A stretch of 64,000 bases of DNA from Endozoicomonas euniceicola (GTDB taxonomy: Bacteria > Pseudomonadota > Gammaproteobacteria > Pseudomonadales > Endozoicomonadaceae): positions 868,001-932,000 of the forward strand of contig NZ_CP103300.1 of assembly GCF_025562755.1 (NCBI RefSeq), written 5' to 3'. Below the pieces are notes generated by a model. The model made no database searches, was not told the DNA's origin, and saw only the letters and a list, made by a program, of their open reading frames with translations. Position 1 is the first letter of the stretch, and every line of letters begins with the position of its first letter. Position numbers and translations under genes: made by a program. Of this stretch, positions 1 through 7,620 are shown one piece after another.

Positions 1-293
1 CAGACCTGCTGCTCACTGAGAAACTGTGCCTCGTCAATCATCACACAGGTTAAACGAGATTCGTCGTGTTCGGTGCGAATCTGCTGCATCAGGTTTTCAT
101 TGCCGGAGATGCCCACTGCCTCTTTCTGCAAACCGATGCGAGAGGTTATTTTGCCTACCCCGAAACGGTCGTCAATCATAGGCGTCAGCAGAAGTACGCG
201 CTTACCCGCCGATTCATAATTATGAGCCGCCTGCAAAAGATAAGTGCTTTTGCCGGAGTCCATGGAGGAATAATAGAAATACAGTGAAGCCAT
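1..293 (-). CDS. tdk: Thymidine kinase, N-terminal part (runs off left edge)
   Basis: The reverse strand from an ATG at 293 reads MASLYFYYSSMDSGKST, the start of a bacterial type II thymidine kinase. This cytosolic enzyme phosphorylates thymidine with ATP in the salvage pathway. The P-loop is SSMDSGKS (residues 9-16). IDDRFGVGKITSRIG and the Walker B-like VMIDEAQFLSEQQV follow in family order. About 97 codons are present; the zinc-binding C-terminal part lies outside the window. The next gene upstream is the exported subtilase, on the same strand. Confidence 0.93.
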   Translation of the reverse strand, partial: MASLYFYYSSMDSGKSTYLLQAAHNYESAGKRVLLLTPMIDDRFGVGKITSRIGLQKEAVGISGNENLMQQIRTEHDESRLTCVMIDEAQFLSEQQV

Positions 294-377
294 TTCGATC
301 ACCATCAGAAAGATGGCACGATGATAACCTGAGTGTTACCCGAATTCAGTCCGTGAATATGCGTTCAGGCTGTCAGT

Positions 378-1325
378 TTATCGCTGAGCGCAGTCATTTA
401 TCTCAAGGTCAGAAAACAGTGCGGACCTTAATGCGGCCGGAGCAGCAAAGGAAGAACCAACCAGTAGCCTCCAGTATTTTTCCGGCCATTGTTTTTTCGC
501 TTCCCGCTGTCCGGAAGCCGCACTGGACAAATGCTTCCGGCTGATATCGACACAGTGGTCACCATTGATGTCATAGCCAAGGGTGTTGCCTTCGGCATCG
601 TCCACCCGCCGCAGTTCATAAGCTGCCTGCGCATGCACATCAACAAAAGGGTTGTCGGCTATATAATGCCGCAGCCCGTATTCACTGGCACCCACGGTCA
701 CAACACCCTCTGCAAAAGAGAAAGTATTCACCATCCCCCGCCCTCCATTGCCGGAAATAGTGTAAACCGCGACGCCCTGGTCAACGATTTTTTCCAGCCA
801 GCGAATAATTTCATACGTGTCAGCCCAGACCGGGTCTTTGCGCCCCATGGCATAAATCACCTTTTTATACTCCTCAACATTGGCGCGCCTCAGTGGCTCA
901 TTGAACGAACTGGTCAGAGTTGAGGATTCCCAGGACAATACCAGCGCATCCAGGGGTTGTACCTGGAGACGGGCATAAATTTTCTGCAGGTTACGCCGGA
1001 TCTCACTCATTGGCGCACGGCCATCCTGAATCGGGTAGGTGATAAACGTGATACGGGGGTGCGCGGCGATCATCCGGACAATGTCACCATGATAGAAAGG
1101 CTCTTTCACCTCGTCGTTATCAATATCCACCATACCGTACAGCCAGCTGTGATGACTGCGGTCTTCATCCGAGCCAAAACCGTCCAACCGGGGATAAAAA
1201 CGATCCAGTATCGCCACTTTGAAAATTTTCTGATCCGACGCGTGCAATGGCTGAACCAGCAAGGTTATCAGGATGTTAGTAATCAACAGCAGCAGAAAGG
1301 TGGTCAGGCGCACACTTATCTCCAC
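378..1325 (-). CDS. Exported subtilisin-like (S8) serine peptidase, divergent
   Basis: 315 residues with an N-terminal signal peptide (hydrophobic residues about 7-25, then HAS). Four subtilase landmarks occur in order: Asp41 in VAILDRFYP, His79 in YHGDIVRMI, oxyanion Asn193 in ISGNGGRG, and nucleophile Ser292 in GSSFAAPAALRSAL. The triad therefore looks intact, although the residues around Asp and His are far from the usual D-[ST]-G and H-G-T-H patterns. It is probably a secreted or periplasmic peptidase; no propeptide or C-terminal anchor is evident. It lies directly downstream of an exported kinase-like gene on the same strand, about 100 bp away. The substrate is unknown. The family call is fairly firm; activity is inferred. 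Confidence 0.65.
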   Translation of the reverse strand: MEISVRLTTFLLLLITNILITLLVQPLHASDQKIFKVAILDRFYPRLDGFGSDEDRSHHSWLYGMVDIDNDEVKEPFYHGDIVRMIAAHPRITFITYPIQDGRAPMSEIRRNLQKIYARLQVQPLDALVLSWESSTLTSSFNEPLRRANVEEYKKVIYAMGRKDPVWADTYEIIRWLEKIVDQGVAVYTISGNGGRGMVNTFSFAEGVVTVGASEYGLRHYIADNPFVDVHAQAAYELRRVDDAEGNTLGYDINGDHCVDISRKHLSSAASGQREAKKQWPEKYWRLLVGSSFAAPAALRSALFSDLEINDCAQR

Positions 1326-1389
1326 AACTTAACACAACCGTAATTAAAACCATCGGCGATCTGGCGGGGTTCTTCATGACTGGCAGTTA

Positions 1390-1409
1390 CCCTGCCGGAA
1401 CTGGCAGGG
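1390..1409 (-). terminator. GC-rich hairpin between the kinase-like and subtilase genes
   Basis: CCCTGCC and GGCAGGG form a perfect 7-bp stem with a 6-nt loop just past the stop codon of the kinase-like gene. There is no T tract, so it may only attenuate transcription or stabilise RNA. Confidence 0.3.
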
Positions 1410-1425
1410 TTGGCGGGGTACCGGA

Positions 1426-2802
1426 TTAAGGTTGCTCTAGAATCTGTTCCAGAGTTTTAGCGATTTGCGTTGCAGAAGGACGACGTTCCGGGTCGAATTC
1501 CGTAGCAGAGTTAATCAGCTTAGCCAGCTCCTGTAACTGCACTTCACTGGCAGAAGGTGTTGCGGTAATAGGCAAGGCTTTTTTCATATAGTGTTGAAGC
1601 GGTGAGACAGTAACAATATCACTCAGCTCTTTAGGGCTATAGATCGGCTCACCATTCTGAGCAGAATAGTAATGATAAAAACGCTTGCTCACCTGTAGTT
1701 TTTCTACTGCCCTGTCAGCTTCCTGATAAAGACTGAGCACCGCAGCCAACATAAATCCAAACGACCAGATATCACCCTTTACTGTGGCGGACGTATAACG
1801 CCAATGCTCTTTTGGGGTGCCTGTCGGGAAGCGAATTTCAGGCGCATGATAGACATTATTGCTGAAGGTGAATTTTTTTCTGCCAAGGGTATGACTGGCT
1901 GAAACAGCGTCGACCTTACTGGATCGCTCAAAGTTAGCGAACACTACCTTCATTTTCGGTTCGAGCTTTACCAGCAGGCTCTTCAGGTCGATATCACCGT
2001 GCGCTATATTGCGCTCATGCATATACTCCATAGCTCTTGCCAGCAACGCCATGTGTTTTAGAACTTCGGTCAGTGCAATGTCAGGCTGGGAAAACAGATA
2101 GTCCCGAAGATTCAGGTCATAAAGTTCCAGCAGGGGGATCGCTAACAAAACATCCGCATTCTGCTTTTGCAAACGGATAATATTGGGATTACCTTCCAGT
2201 CGCTTAATGAAGTCTGCCTGACGAGCCACACCACCAATTATTTCCATAAACTGATGGGGATTCCCCTGATTTACAGTCGGTCTCGTGTTGCCTATTTGCA
2301 GCATATTCAGAACACCCCGGGAAAGAATCATGGTTTGTGGATACCGATGTTGGTAAATGGTTGTGCCATAAAGTTGGGTGAACCAGCGTTTCTTACCTTC
2401 AGAAAAGGAATAGCCGGTTTTACTTTTGTCCTTGCCGAGAATGTTGTCTTTTTTAAAAACAACCAACTGATACTCTTCAGTAGAGTCTATATCCGCCCGC
2501 TTATTACCCTGTAGAGGACGCGAAATGGTGTAATAATCTACATCATCAGTGATGGCCCCTTCATACTTCAGCACTATATTCCCCATAAGCTGCTCATTTG
2601 CTGAAGCAGGGTTAAAGCTGGATAAAGGCACCATTCGCTGAATCTGTGTATCCAGCTCCGTCATAAAATGACCCTCAGGGTCGAGCATATAAACAGTAAA
2701 AATATCTTCCCAGTTTTTTTGTGCATGGGCGTGCAATACATATCCAAGCAGAGCCAGAAATACCAGAATTTTATGATTCAGCCGTTTCATCAATTTCATC
2801 AT
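1426..2802 (-). CDS. Exported protein kinase-like protein, probable pseudokinase
   Basis: 458 residues. Residues about 11-27 form a signal peptide ending HAHA. The C-terminal half has the order of a eukaryotic-type kinase C-lobe: HGDIDLKSLLV at 268-278 (catalytic loop, HRDLKxxN-like, Asp kept), ANFERSS where DFG should be (Mg-binding Asp lost), YHAPEIRFP at about 319 (APE), KGDIWSFGFML at about 343 and ERRPSATQIAKTL at the end. No clear glycine-rich loop or VAIK lysine is visible. A folded but catalytically impaired kinase domain is therefore likely. A kinase domain behind a Sec signal peptide is unusual and suggests a periplasmic or secreted role, possibly towards a host. The neighbouring gene is an exported subtilase. 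Residues 30-190 match no family known to me. Confidence 0.62.
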   Translation of the reverse strand: MMKLMKRLNHKILVFLALLGYVLHAHAQKNWEDIFTVYMLDPEGHFMTELDTQIQRMVPLSSFNPASANEQLMGNIVLKYEGAITDDVDYYTISRPLQGNKRADIDSTEEYQLVVFKKDNILGKDKSKTGYSFSEGKKRWFTQLYGTTIYQHRYPQTMILSRGVLNMLQIGNTRPTVNQGNPHQFMEIIGGVARQADFIKRLEGNPNIIRLQKQNADVLLAIPLLELYDLNLRDYLFSQPDIALTEVLKHMALLARAMEYMHERNIAHGDIDLKSLLVKLEPKMKVVFANFERSSKVDAVSASHTLGRKKFTFSNNVYHAPEIRFPTGTPKEHWRYTSATVKGDIWSFGFMLAAVLSLYQEADRAVEKLQVSKRFYHYYSAQNGEPIYSPKELSDIVTVSPLQHYMKKALPITATPSASEVQLQELAKLINSATEFDPERRPSATQIAKTLEQILEQP

Positions 2803-2995
2803 TAATTCCTTTCTTGGTGGTCGGTTAAGCGTGAGAATTTCCCTTCCAGTTCAGATTCCTGAATAAACTTGTTCTTGGAATAAACATAGTATTAGGACTC
2901 TGCCGATAGCAAAAAGTTTCGTTTTCGCCTCGATACCTGAAGACTGCCTGCCAGCCTGTACAAACGCTTCCGCTATCATTGGTAGCAATAGCCAT

Positions 2996-3023
2996 TTGCA
3001 CCCCCTCTGTTCAGGTTTATACT
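2996..3023 (+). promoter_or_regulatory. Candidate sigma-70 promoter for the S1-domain gene
   Basis: TTGCAC, a 16-bp spacer, then TATACT, ending 30 bp before the ATG at 3053. Good matches and position make this the likely start region. Confidence 0.5.
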
Positions 3024-3052
3024 CTGCACAATTTTTACTCGGAATCATTTTT

Positions 3053-3916
3053 ATGACTGAACAGTTTGTTAAGATCGGGCGGCAGAACCGCCTGAAAGTG
3101 GTTGATAAAGTCGGGTTCGGGGTGTTTCTGGATGGTAAGCAGTTCGATGAAATCCTGCTGCCCAAACGATTTGTGCCTGAAGGCTGTGCGGTGGGCGATG
3201 AGATTGATGTTTTTGTCTACCTGGACTCCGATGACTGCCTGATCGCTACCACTGAAACCCCATCCGCACAGGTTGGCGAATTTGCCAGCCTGACAGTCAA
3301 GCAGGTTAACCCAGTGGGGGCATTCCTGGACTGGAACCTGGGCAAAGACCTTTTATGCCCTTATCCGGAACAGAAAAGCCGGATGGAAGCGGGTAAATCC
3401 TATGTGGTATATCTTTACCAGGATGACCAGACCCGCCGCATTGTTGCCACCAGCAAGATCAACCGTTTTCTGAGCCAGCAGAAGCCTGCCTACAAAAACG
3501 GTCAGCCAGTCTCTCTGCTGATCAGCGATCGTACCGACCTGGGGTTTATGGCCATTATCAATAACCGCCACCAGGGACTGATCTTTGATCAGGACATACA
3601 GGAGTCCGGCAAAACCCTCCAGATTGGCAACCGTCTGGAAGGATTTATTAAGCGGGTCAGGGATGACGGTAAAATTGATTTAAGCCTTAAAAAACCAGGT
3701 TTTGATAAAGGTGCAACGTCTGATCTGGGTCAGGCTATTCTCAACAAATTGAATGCCAACAACGGTTTTCTGCCCGTTAATGACAAAACCGACCCGGCGA
3801 TCATTCGCAAACAGTTTGGTGCCAGTAAGCGTACCTTTAAAATGGCGCTGGGTGGCTTATACAAGCAGCGACTGATCATCATTGAAGACAAGGGCATTCG
3901 CAAGACTGAGGCTTAA
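3053..3916 (+). CDS. cvfB: S1-domain RNA-binding protein, CvfB/YitL family
   Basis: 287 residues from ATG 3053 (MTEQFVKIGRQNRLKVVDK). This start was preferred to an in-frame ATG at 2996, which overlaps the promoter and adds a non-family extension. Tandem S1-type OB folds occupy about residues 5-215 (VGFGVFLDG, NPVGAFLDWNLGKDLL, RTDLGFMAIINNRHQGLI, EGFIKRVRDDGKIDLSL), followed by a C-terminal winged-helix-like segment (residues 260-280). This order is that of the CvfB family, linked to RNA binding and virulence-gene expression in Staphylococcus; the role in gammaproteobacteria is poorly defined. It ends 7 bp before the convergent idi stop. Confidence 0.85.
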   Translation: MTEQFVKIGRQNRLKVVDKVGFGVFLDGKQFDEILLPKRFVPEGCAVGDEIDVFVYLDSDDCLIATTETPSAQVGEFASLTVKQVNPVGAFLDWNLGKDLLCPYPEQKSRMEAGKSYVVYLYQDDQTRRIVATSKINRFLSQQKPAYKNGQPVSLLISDRTDLGFMAIINNRHQGLIFDQDIQESGKTLQIGNRLEGFIKRVRDDGKIDLSLKKPGFDKGATSDLGQAILNKLNANNGFLPVNDKTDPAIIRKQFGASKRTFKMALGGLYKQRLIIIEDKGIRKTEA

Positions 3917-3923
3917 CACCGGA

Positions 3924-4625
3924 TCAGGCCTTGATAATGCGCTTGTCAGCCAGACGCTTCAGAGCTTCCCGATCGTCGATATGAGACCACCAGCCCGGTA
4001 GCAACTGTTCCGCGATAACCCTGAACCAGGGAGCAATCAGAGCCTCATTATCCTTGAGCAAATCTGACAGCTCTGCCCGGGACACCCACTGGACAGAGGC
4101 TACCTCGTTCGGATTCAGAGTCAGTGTGACATTGGCCCTGGCAATAAGGATATGATCCATTTCCTCTTCTACCCAGCCATTGCCTGACTCTGCCCGGTAA
4201 TACAGGCGGGCCATGGCGGTAAAGTCATCTTCCGCCAGTTCGCCTGCAATACCCAGCTCCTGAGTCAGTTTGCGAATCGCCGCACGCTTAACCCCGGCAC
4301 TGTTAACAGTCTCAAGCTCATCTTTGGTATAGAGAGGATGGGAACAGCAAGTATTGGCCCAATAGCCGGGAAAGGTTATCTTTTCAGGCGAACGTTTCTG
4401 AATCAGCAACTCCCCCCCGGTATTAAACAACAATACACTGAATGCTCTGTGCAGTACCCCAGCCCCTGCATGAGCGTGATATTTAGATACTCTGCCTGTC
4501 ACCTCATCATCCAGAGTCACGCCGATCAGGACTTCCCCCATCAAGTCAGCCTGCCGCTGATCGTCAGAGTGGCTATTCAGATAGGTTTTCAGAGAATTTT
4601 CCTGCTCAGGAAAAGATACAGGCAT
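3924..4625 (-). CDS. idi: Isopentenyl-diphosphate delta-isomerase type 1, eukaryote-like
   Basis: 233-residue Nudix-fold enzyme interconverting IPP and DMAPP for isoprenoid synthesis. Landmarks: LHRAFSVLLFNT (58-69), KITFPGYWANTCCSHPL (82-98, holding the active-site Cys), GVKRAAIRKLTQELGI (Nudix helix) and EEEMDHILIARANVTL (second catalytic Glu). These segments, and the C-terminal APWFRVIAEQLLPGWW, resemble animal and fungal IDI far more than E. coli Idi as I recall those sequences. The roughly 50-residue N-terminal extension is also eukaryote-like. It stands alone, convergent with cvfB. Family call is firm; the transfer idea is inference. Confidence 0.93.
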   Translation of the reverse strand: MPVSFPEQENSLKTYLNSHSDDQRQADLMGEVLIGVTLDDEVTGRVSKYHAHAGAGVLHRAFSVLLFNTGGELLIQKRSPEKITFPGYWANTCCSHPLYTKDELETVNSAGVKRAAIRKLTQELGIAGELAEDDFTAMARLYYRAESGNGWVEEEMDHILIARANVTLTLNPNEVASVQWVSRAELSDLLKDNEALIAPWFRVIAEQLLPGWWSHIDDREALKRLADKRIIKA

Positions 4626-4865
4626 ATAAGGATGATCCCTTCAATTGAATGGTAAATTTGTAAAAAGTAGTCGATTTTCGGCAATTACGATACAGCTTTT
4701 CATAACGACAAAACAGCCAACAGCCCTTTATTCTAAGCTTAAATTCCAGCCGCTAATAAAAAACAGTCAGTATGTCGTAAAAAAAGCTCATTTTTTAATC
4801 AGGGACTTGATTATCCCTTCTAAGATGAACACAATCCTCCCCCTTCAAATAAAGCAGTATTCTCC

Positions 4866-5288
4866 ATGCGTAAATACGAAAACTCCTTACCCCTGAAATT
4901 ACTTAAAGCCCGTGAAGCCGCCATGAGCTTTTTCCGCCCGATGCTTCAGGAACACTCCATCACTGAACAGCAATGGCGGGTTTTGCGGGTATTGAATGAC
5001 CATGAGGAAATGGAAACCAAGCAGTTAGCTGAAACCTGCTGCATTCTCAGCCCCAGCCTGACGGGCATTATTCAGCGGCTGGAGCAGCAAGAATACGTAC
5101 AACGTCGTAAATCTCCCGACGATCATCGCCGCACCCTGATCAGTGCGACTGAAAAAGCCCGCAACTTGCTGGAAGAAATGGCGCCCAAAGTAGACGCCAG
5201 CTACACCAGGCTGACCAGTAGCCTGTCAAAAGAAAAAATGGACATTCTGAACGAACTGCTCACAGACGTCAGCCAGATTAAGCCCTGA
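4866..5288 (+). CDS. hpaR: MarR-family transcriptional regulator, HpaR-like
   Basis: 140 residues. SITEQQWRVLRVLND, METKQLAETCCILSPSLTGI and IQRLEQQEYVQRRKSPDDHRR form the MarR winged helix with its wing. The N-terminal KYENSLPLKLLKAREAAM matches regulators of homoprotocatechuate degradation (HpaR). Such repressors dimerise on operator DNA and respond to aromatic acids. No hpa catabolic genes lie nearby, so the effector and target are unknown. An inverted repeat overlaps the stop codon. Confidence 0.85.
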   Translation: MRKYENSLPLKLLKAREAAMSFFRPMLQEHSITEQQWRVLRVLNDHEEMETKQLAETCCILSPSLTGIIQRLEQQEYVQRRKSPDDHRRTLISATEKARNLLEEMAPKVDASYTRLTSSLSKEKMDILNELLTDVSQIKP

Positions 5289-5302
5289 TCAGGGGCTTAA
5301 TC
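5278..5302 (+). terminator. Inverted repeat over the hpaR stop codon
   Basis: ATTAAGCCC and GGGCTTAAT form a near-perfect palindrome around TGATCAG, overlapping the TGA of hpaR. No T tract follows. It could be a weak terminator or an operator. Confidence 0.35.
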
Positions 5303-5494
5303 TGGCAACTTCTCCATTCTCTCACGGCTGTTTATATTGCCGCAGGTCAATTTTTTTTCCGGTCAACGCCATTATGTTAAAAGAGCTGTTCATTCTTATC
5401 TCTGAGTATGAATGCACTGTCGTATAAAAATGATAATCAGGCAGACTCAGAAAAATGTCGGATTCCTTTTTTAAAACGCAATAATGAGAATCAT

Positions 5495-5962
5495 ATGATC
5501 ACCGGAAATCTGAAAGACATCGATAACATCCACCAGTTTAACCCCATCATCAAAATGGCGATGAAAGATATCATAGCCAGAATGGATGATGCCCTGACCA
5601 CCTGCAAACGTTACGAAGTCATGGGAGAAGACCTGTACTGGTACTCAGATACCCACGAAGGTTGCAATTGTGAAGAAACGACGCCGGAATTCCATGACCA
5701 GTACGTTGATATTGAAGTCGTCCTGAAAGGTCGTGAAGTGATTGGCTATTCGGAAAGCAATCAATACGACACTGTGGCTGATGACCATATTCTGGATCAG
5801 GATGTAGCTTATGTTGAAGGCATCAGGGACGAAAGGTATCTGTCTCTGGGCGAAGGGGACTTCGCCATTTTCTATCCGGGAGATATTCACCGCCCTTGCT
5901 ATCGCAAGGACGATAAAAGGATTCAGAAAGCAGTGATTAAAATTAACAAAACATTGCTGTAA
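5495..5962 (+). CDS. YhcH/YjgK/YiaL family (DUF386) protein
   Basis: 155 residues from ATG 5495 (MITGNLKDIDN), preferred to the ATG at 5408 because the family begins here. HDQYVDIEVVLKGREVIGY, the DERYLSLGEGDFAIFYPGDIHRP segment and KAVIKI are signatures of the cupin-like YhcH/EbgC family, implicated in processing sialic-acid or galactoside derivatives. The conserved metal-site candidates are the His of FHDQY and the Asp/His of PGDIHRP. It lies alone, downstream of hpaR, so its sugar substrate cannot be inferred. Confidence 0.85.
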   Translation: MITGNLKDIDNIHQFNPIIKMAMKDIIARMDDALTTCKRYEVMGEDLYWYSDTHEGCNCEETTPEFHDQYVDIEVVLKGREVIGYSESNQYDTVADDHILDQDVAYVEGIRDERYLSLGEGDFAIFYPGDIHRPCYRKDDKRIQKAVIKINKTLL

Positions 5963-5968
5963 AGGAAG

Positions 5969-6772
5969 TCAGTCAGCCACTCCGGACACTGTACCCACAA
6001 GGGTCCAGTACCTATTGACTGCCAGGTATTTTGTAAGATCCCGTGGTGCGCACTGCCTGGCATTTAGTGCCATGTAGATAAACGATTTATCAAGCCCCAT
6101 GACTGCCTGATAAAGAGCTATCGGGAGATAAGTACAAATTGCACCCGAAAACAGACGGCTGGTATTTCTCAGTTCAGCAGGCGGTTGGCTTCTATTATTT
6201 TTCCACAAACTATGGGCATAGGCCTGAGCATAGGCTGAAAAATCAGACGAGCCCATATACGCTGCAATGCCGGAAAAGATGCTGAAAGAGCCAGGATTTA
6301 CCACTTTATGGCGACCTTTAAACTGATAACCCTTATAGAATATCCATATATAACCCAGTGAGGCGGACTGGTCAGGCAGTAACTTTGAAGCTTCAGTTTC
6401 TTCTCTATCTTCCATGGATTCTGTAATGACCAGACGGTAGACACTCCAGACTTTGCCATTCGTAGGATAGACAAGGTTCAGGCAGTGTCCTGTGGGTGCT
6501 TTCATCTCAAAGATATAGGGGCGGGTATAACGGTTACTGGCATCATCTGACCAGCTGTTTCCGGCAACCATGGCAACATGGGCTAAGAGTTCTTCTGTTG
6601 GTTCTTTATCCTGACTGTGCAGGACAAGAATATCGCCTTTTCTCAGGTCGGTCATATTCAAGCTGGGGTTCATTGGGTATCCTGGAGCGAGAATCTGGTG
6701 TTTAAAAAAACGATGGCTTCCTATGTAAAAAAACTTTAGAAAAAACAATGCATACACAGTATAAATGATCAT
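5969..6772 (-). CDS. Membrane-anchored permuted NlpC/P60-like (papain-fold) protein
   Basis: 267 residues from ATG 6772; an in-frame TTG at 6841 lies in the tRNA terminator and is less likely. The N-terminus (MIIYTVYALFFLKFFYIGS) is one membrane segment. LRKGDILVLHSQ followed by LLAHVAMVAGNSW resembles the GDI..H-V-x-I-V core of permuted NlpC/P60 (YiiX/LRAT-like) proteins, and SGAICTYLPIALYQAV near residue 220 would supply the Cys. The catalytic His and Cys are thus plausible. Such enzymes hydrolyse amides, esters or thioesters of cell-wall or lipid substrates. The call is tentative because overall conservation cannot be judged by eye. Confidence 0.45.
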   Translation of the reverse strand: MIIYTVYALFFLKFFYIGSHRFFKHQILAPGYPMNPSLNMTDLRKGDILVLHSQDKEPTEELLAHVAMVAGNSWSDDASNRYTRPYIFEMKAPTGHCLNLVYPTNGKVWSVYRLVITESMEDREETEASKLLPDQSASLGYIWIFYKGYQFKGRHKVVNPGSFSIFSGIAAYMGSSDFSAYAQAYAHSLWKNNRSQPPAELRNTSRLFSGAICTYLPIALYQAVMGLDKSFIYMALNARQCAPRDLTKYLAVNRYWTLVGTVSGVAD

Positions 6773-6838
6773 CAGCTTCCAGCTTTCAATCACTATCCCC
6801 GTATAACTTAACTGACACCCGCACCTTTCAGCCAGATA

Positions 6839-6876
6839 CAAAAAAGCCCGAAGTGCTTACTGACACTTCAGGCTTT
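6839..6876 (-). terminator. Rho-independent terminator of tRNA-Arg
   Basis: On the minus strand AAAGCC-t-GAAGTG, a 7-nt loop, CACTTC-g-GGCTTT and a run of T lie 28 bp downstream of the tRNA. A strong terminator. Confidence 0.85.
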
Positions 6877-6903
6877 GATGCTTATTAACTAATTAACTAA
6901 AAG

Positions 6904-6980
6904 TGGCGCTCCCGACAGGATTCGAACCTGTGACCTGCCGCTTAGGAGGCGGCTGCGCTATCCAACTGTGCCACGGGAGC
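6904..6980 (-). tRNA. tRNA-Arg (anticodon CCT)
   Basis: The minus strand begins GCTCCCG, has D-arm GGCACAGTTGGATAGCGC, anticodon stem-loop with CTCCTAA (anticodon CCT, reading AGG), T-loop GGTTCGAATCC and acceptor CGGGAGC followed by a discriminator G and encoded CCA. It is 77 nt including CCA, with complementary acceptor stem. It is a possible integration target, but no integrase or second att copy is seen beside it. Confidence 0.95.
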
Positions 6981-7092
6981 ATAGAAAAGCCAGCGGGCTA
7001 CTTGATGTTCCGGCTGGCTTACTGTGTATTGTAACCAAATTCCTGCTGGTTTCAAACATTCTTGCGCTATCTACCGCAGCTATCTACCGAAA

Positions 7093-7293
7093 CTATCGCA
7101 ATGATTCGCTGTCATTGTGGTACAGGCAATCAAGACTGCGTTCAAAGCTCAGCATTTTCCGGGCAAGTTTTGCGCTATCTACTGTTAACGTACCATTCAG
7201 ATACGCCTCTCTAAGAGCCCTGACTCTCTCTTCCGCACTCCCGACCTCGACCACTTGAGTCGCTTTATACTCTGGCTGGACTTTATCTTCCAT
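7093..7293 (-). CDS. Small FlgM-like (anti-sigma-28 type) protein
   Basis: 66 residues. ERVRALREAYLNGTLTVDSAKLARKMLSFE fits the C-terminal FlgM pattern (ERVxxLRxAIxxGxYxVDxxxIAxxLLxFE), the part that contacts sigma-28. The usual disordered N-terminal half is shorter than in classical FlgM (about 95 residues). No flagellar genes are in the window. It could be a stand-alone anti-sigma factor or a relative with another partner. It is transcribed towards the tRNA. Confidence 0.6.
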   Translation of the reverse strand: MEDKVQPEYKATQVVEVGSAEERVRALREAYLNGTLTVDSAKLARKMLSFERSLDCLYHNDSESLR

Positions 7294-7365
7294 GATCCCT
7301 CCTGTGCCCGACGAATCATAAATAATGTCATAAGCTGATCAAGGCTTCCAGTGAACTCTATCTCA

Positions 7366-7608
7366 TTATTCGGCAAGCGGAGTCGTATATTGAAACGAGG
7401 TATAGTAGCAGGCTCTCAACTCACTTTTACTTTTAGTAAATATCAACCGATAAAACCTGTAAGGCAGTCTGGAAAACCACCCCTCGGGCAATATTTGTAT
7501 TTTCCAAACACTTAGTGTGATACTGATAGTGTTATAGCCTGTGCTGAAACAAACAAGAGCCAATACAAGCCAGGCAACCTGAACTACTTTAAAAAAATTA
7601 AAGGACAT
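7366..7608 (-). CDS. Possible small membrane protein
   Basis: 80-codon frame with one hydrophobic segment (VVQVAWLVLALVCFSTGY). Its start lies 13 bp from the divergent mlaA start, leaving almost no room for separate promoters. No ribosome-binding site stands out and I recognise no family. The rest of 7294-7620 shows nothing else. Confidence 0.22.
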   Translation of the reverse strand: MSFNFFKVVQVAWLVLALVCFSTGYNTISITLSVWKIQILPEGWFSRLPYRFYRLIFTKSKSELRACYYTSFQYTTPLAE

Positions 7609-7620
7609 GAGGACAGGACT

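Noticed and set aside
2851..3165. 104-codon minus-strand frame over the cvfB promoter and start
   Set aside because: Overlaps a well-supported gene and promoter; no family features.
4645..4896. 83-codon frame before hpaR
   Set aside because: AT-rich intergenic DNA, overlaps the hpaR start, no ribosome-binding site or domain.
6904..6980. tRNA-Arg as the attachment site of the 11-27 kb island
   Set aside because: The island does not start at the tRNA; mlaA, the regulator pair and dusA lie between, and no repeated tRNA 3' end was noticed.
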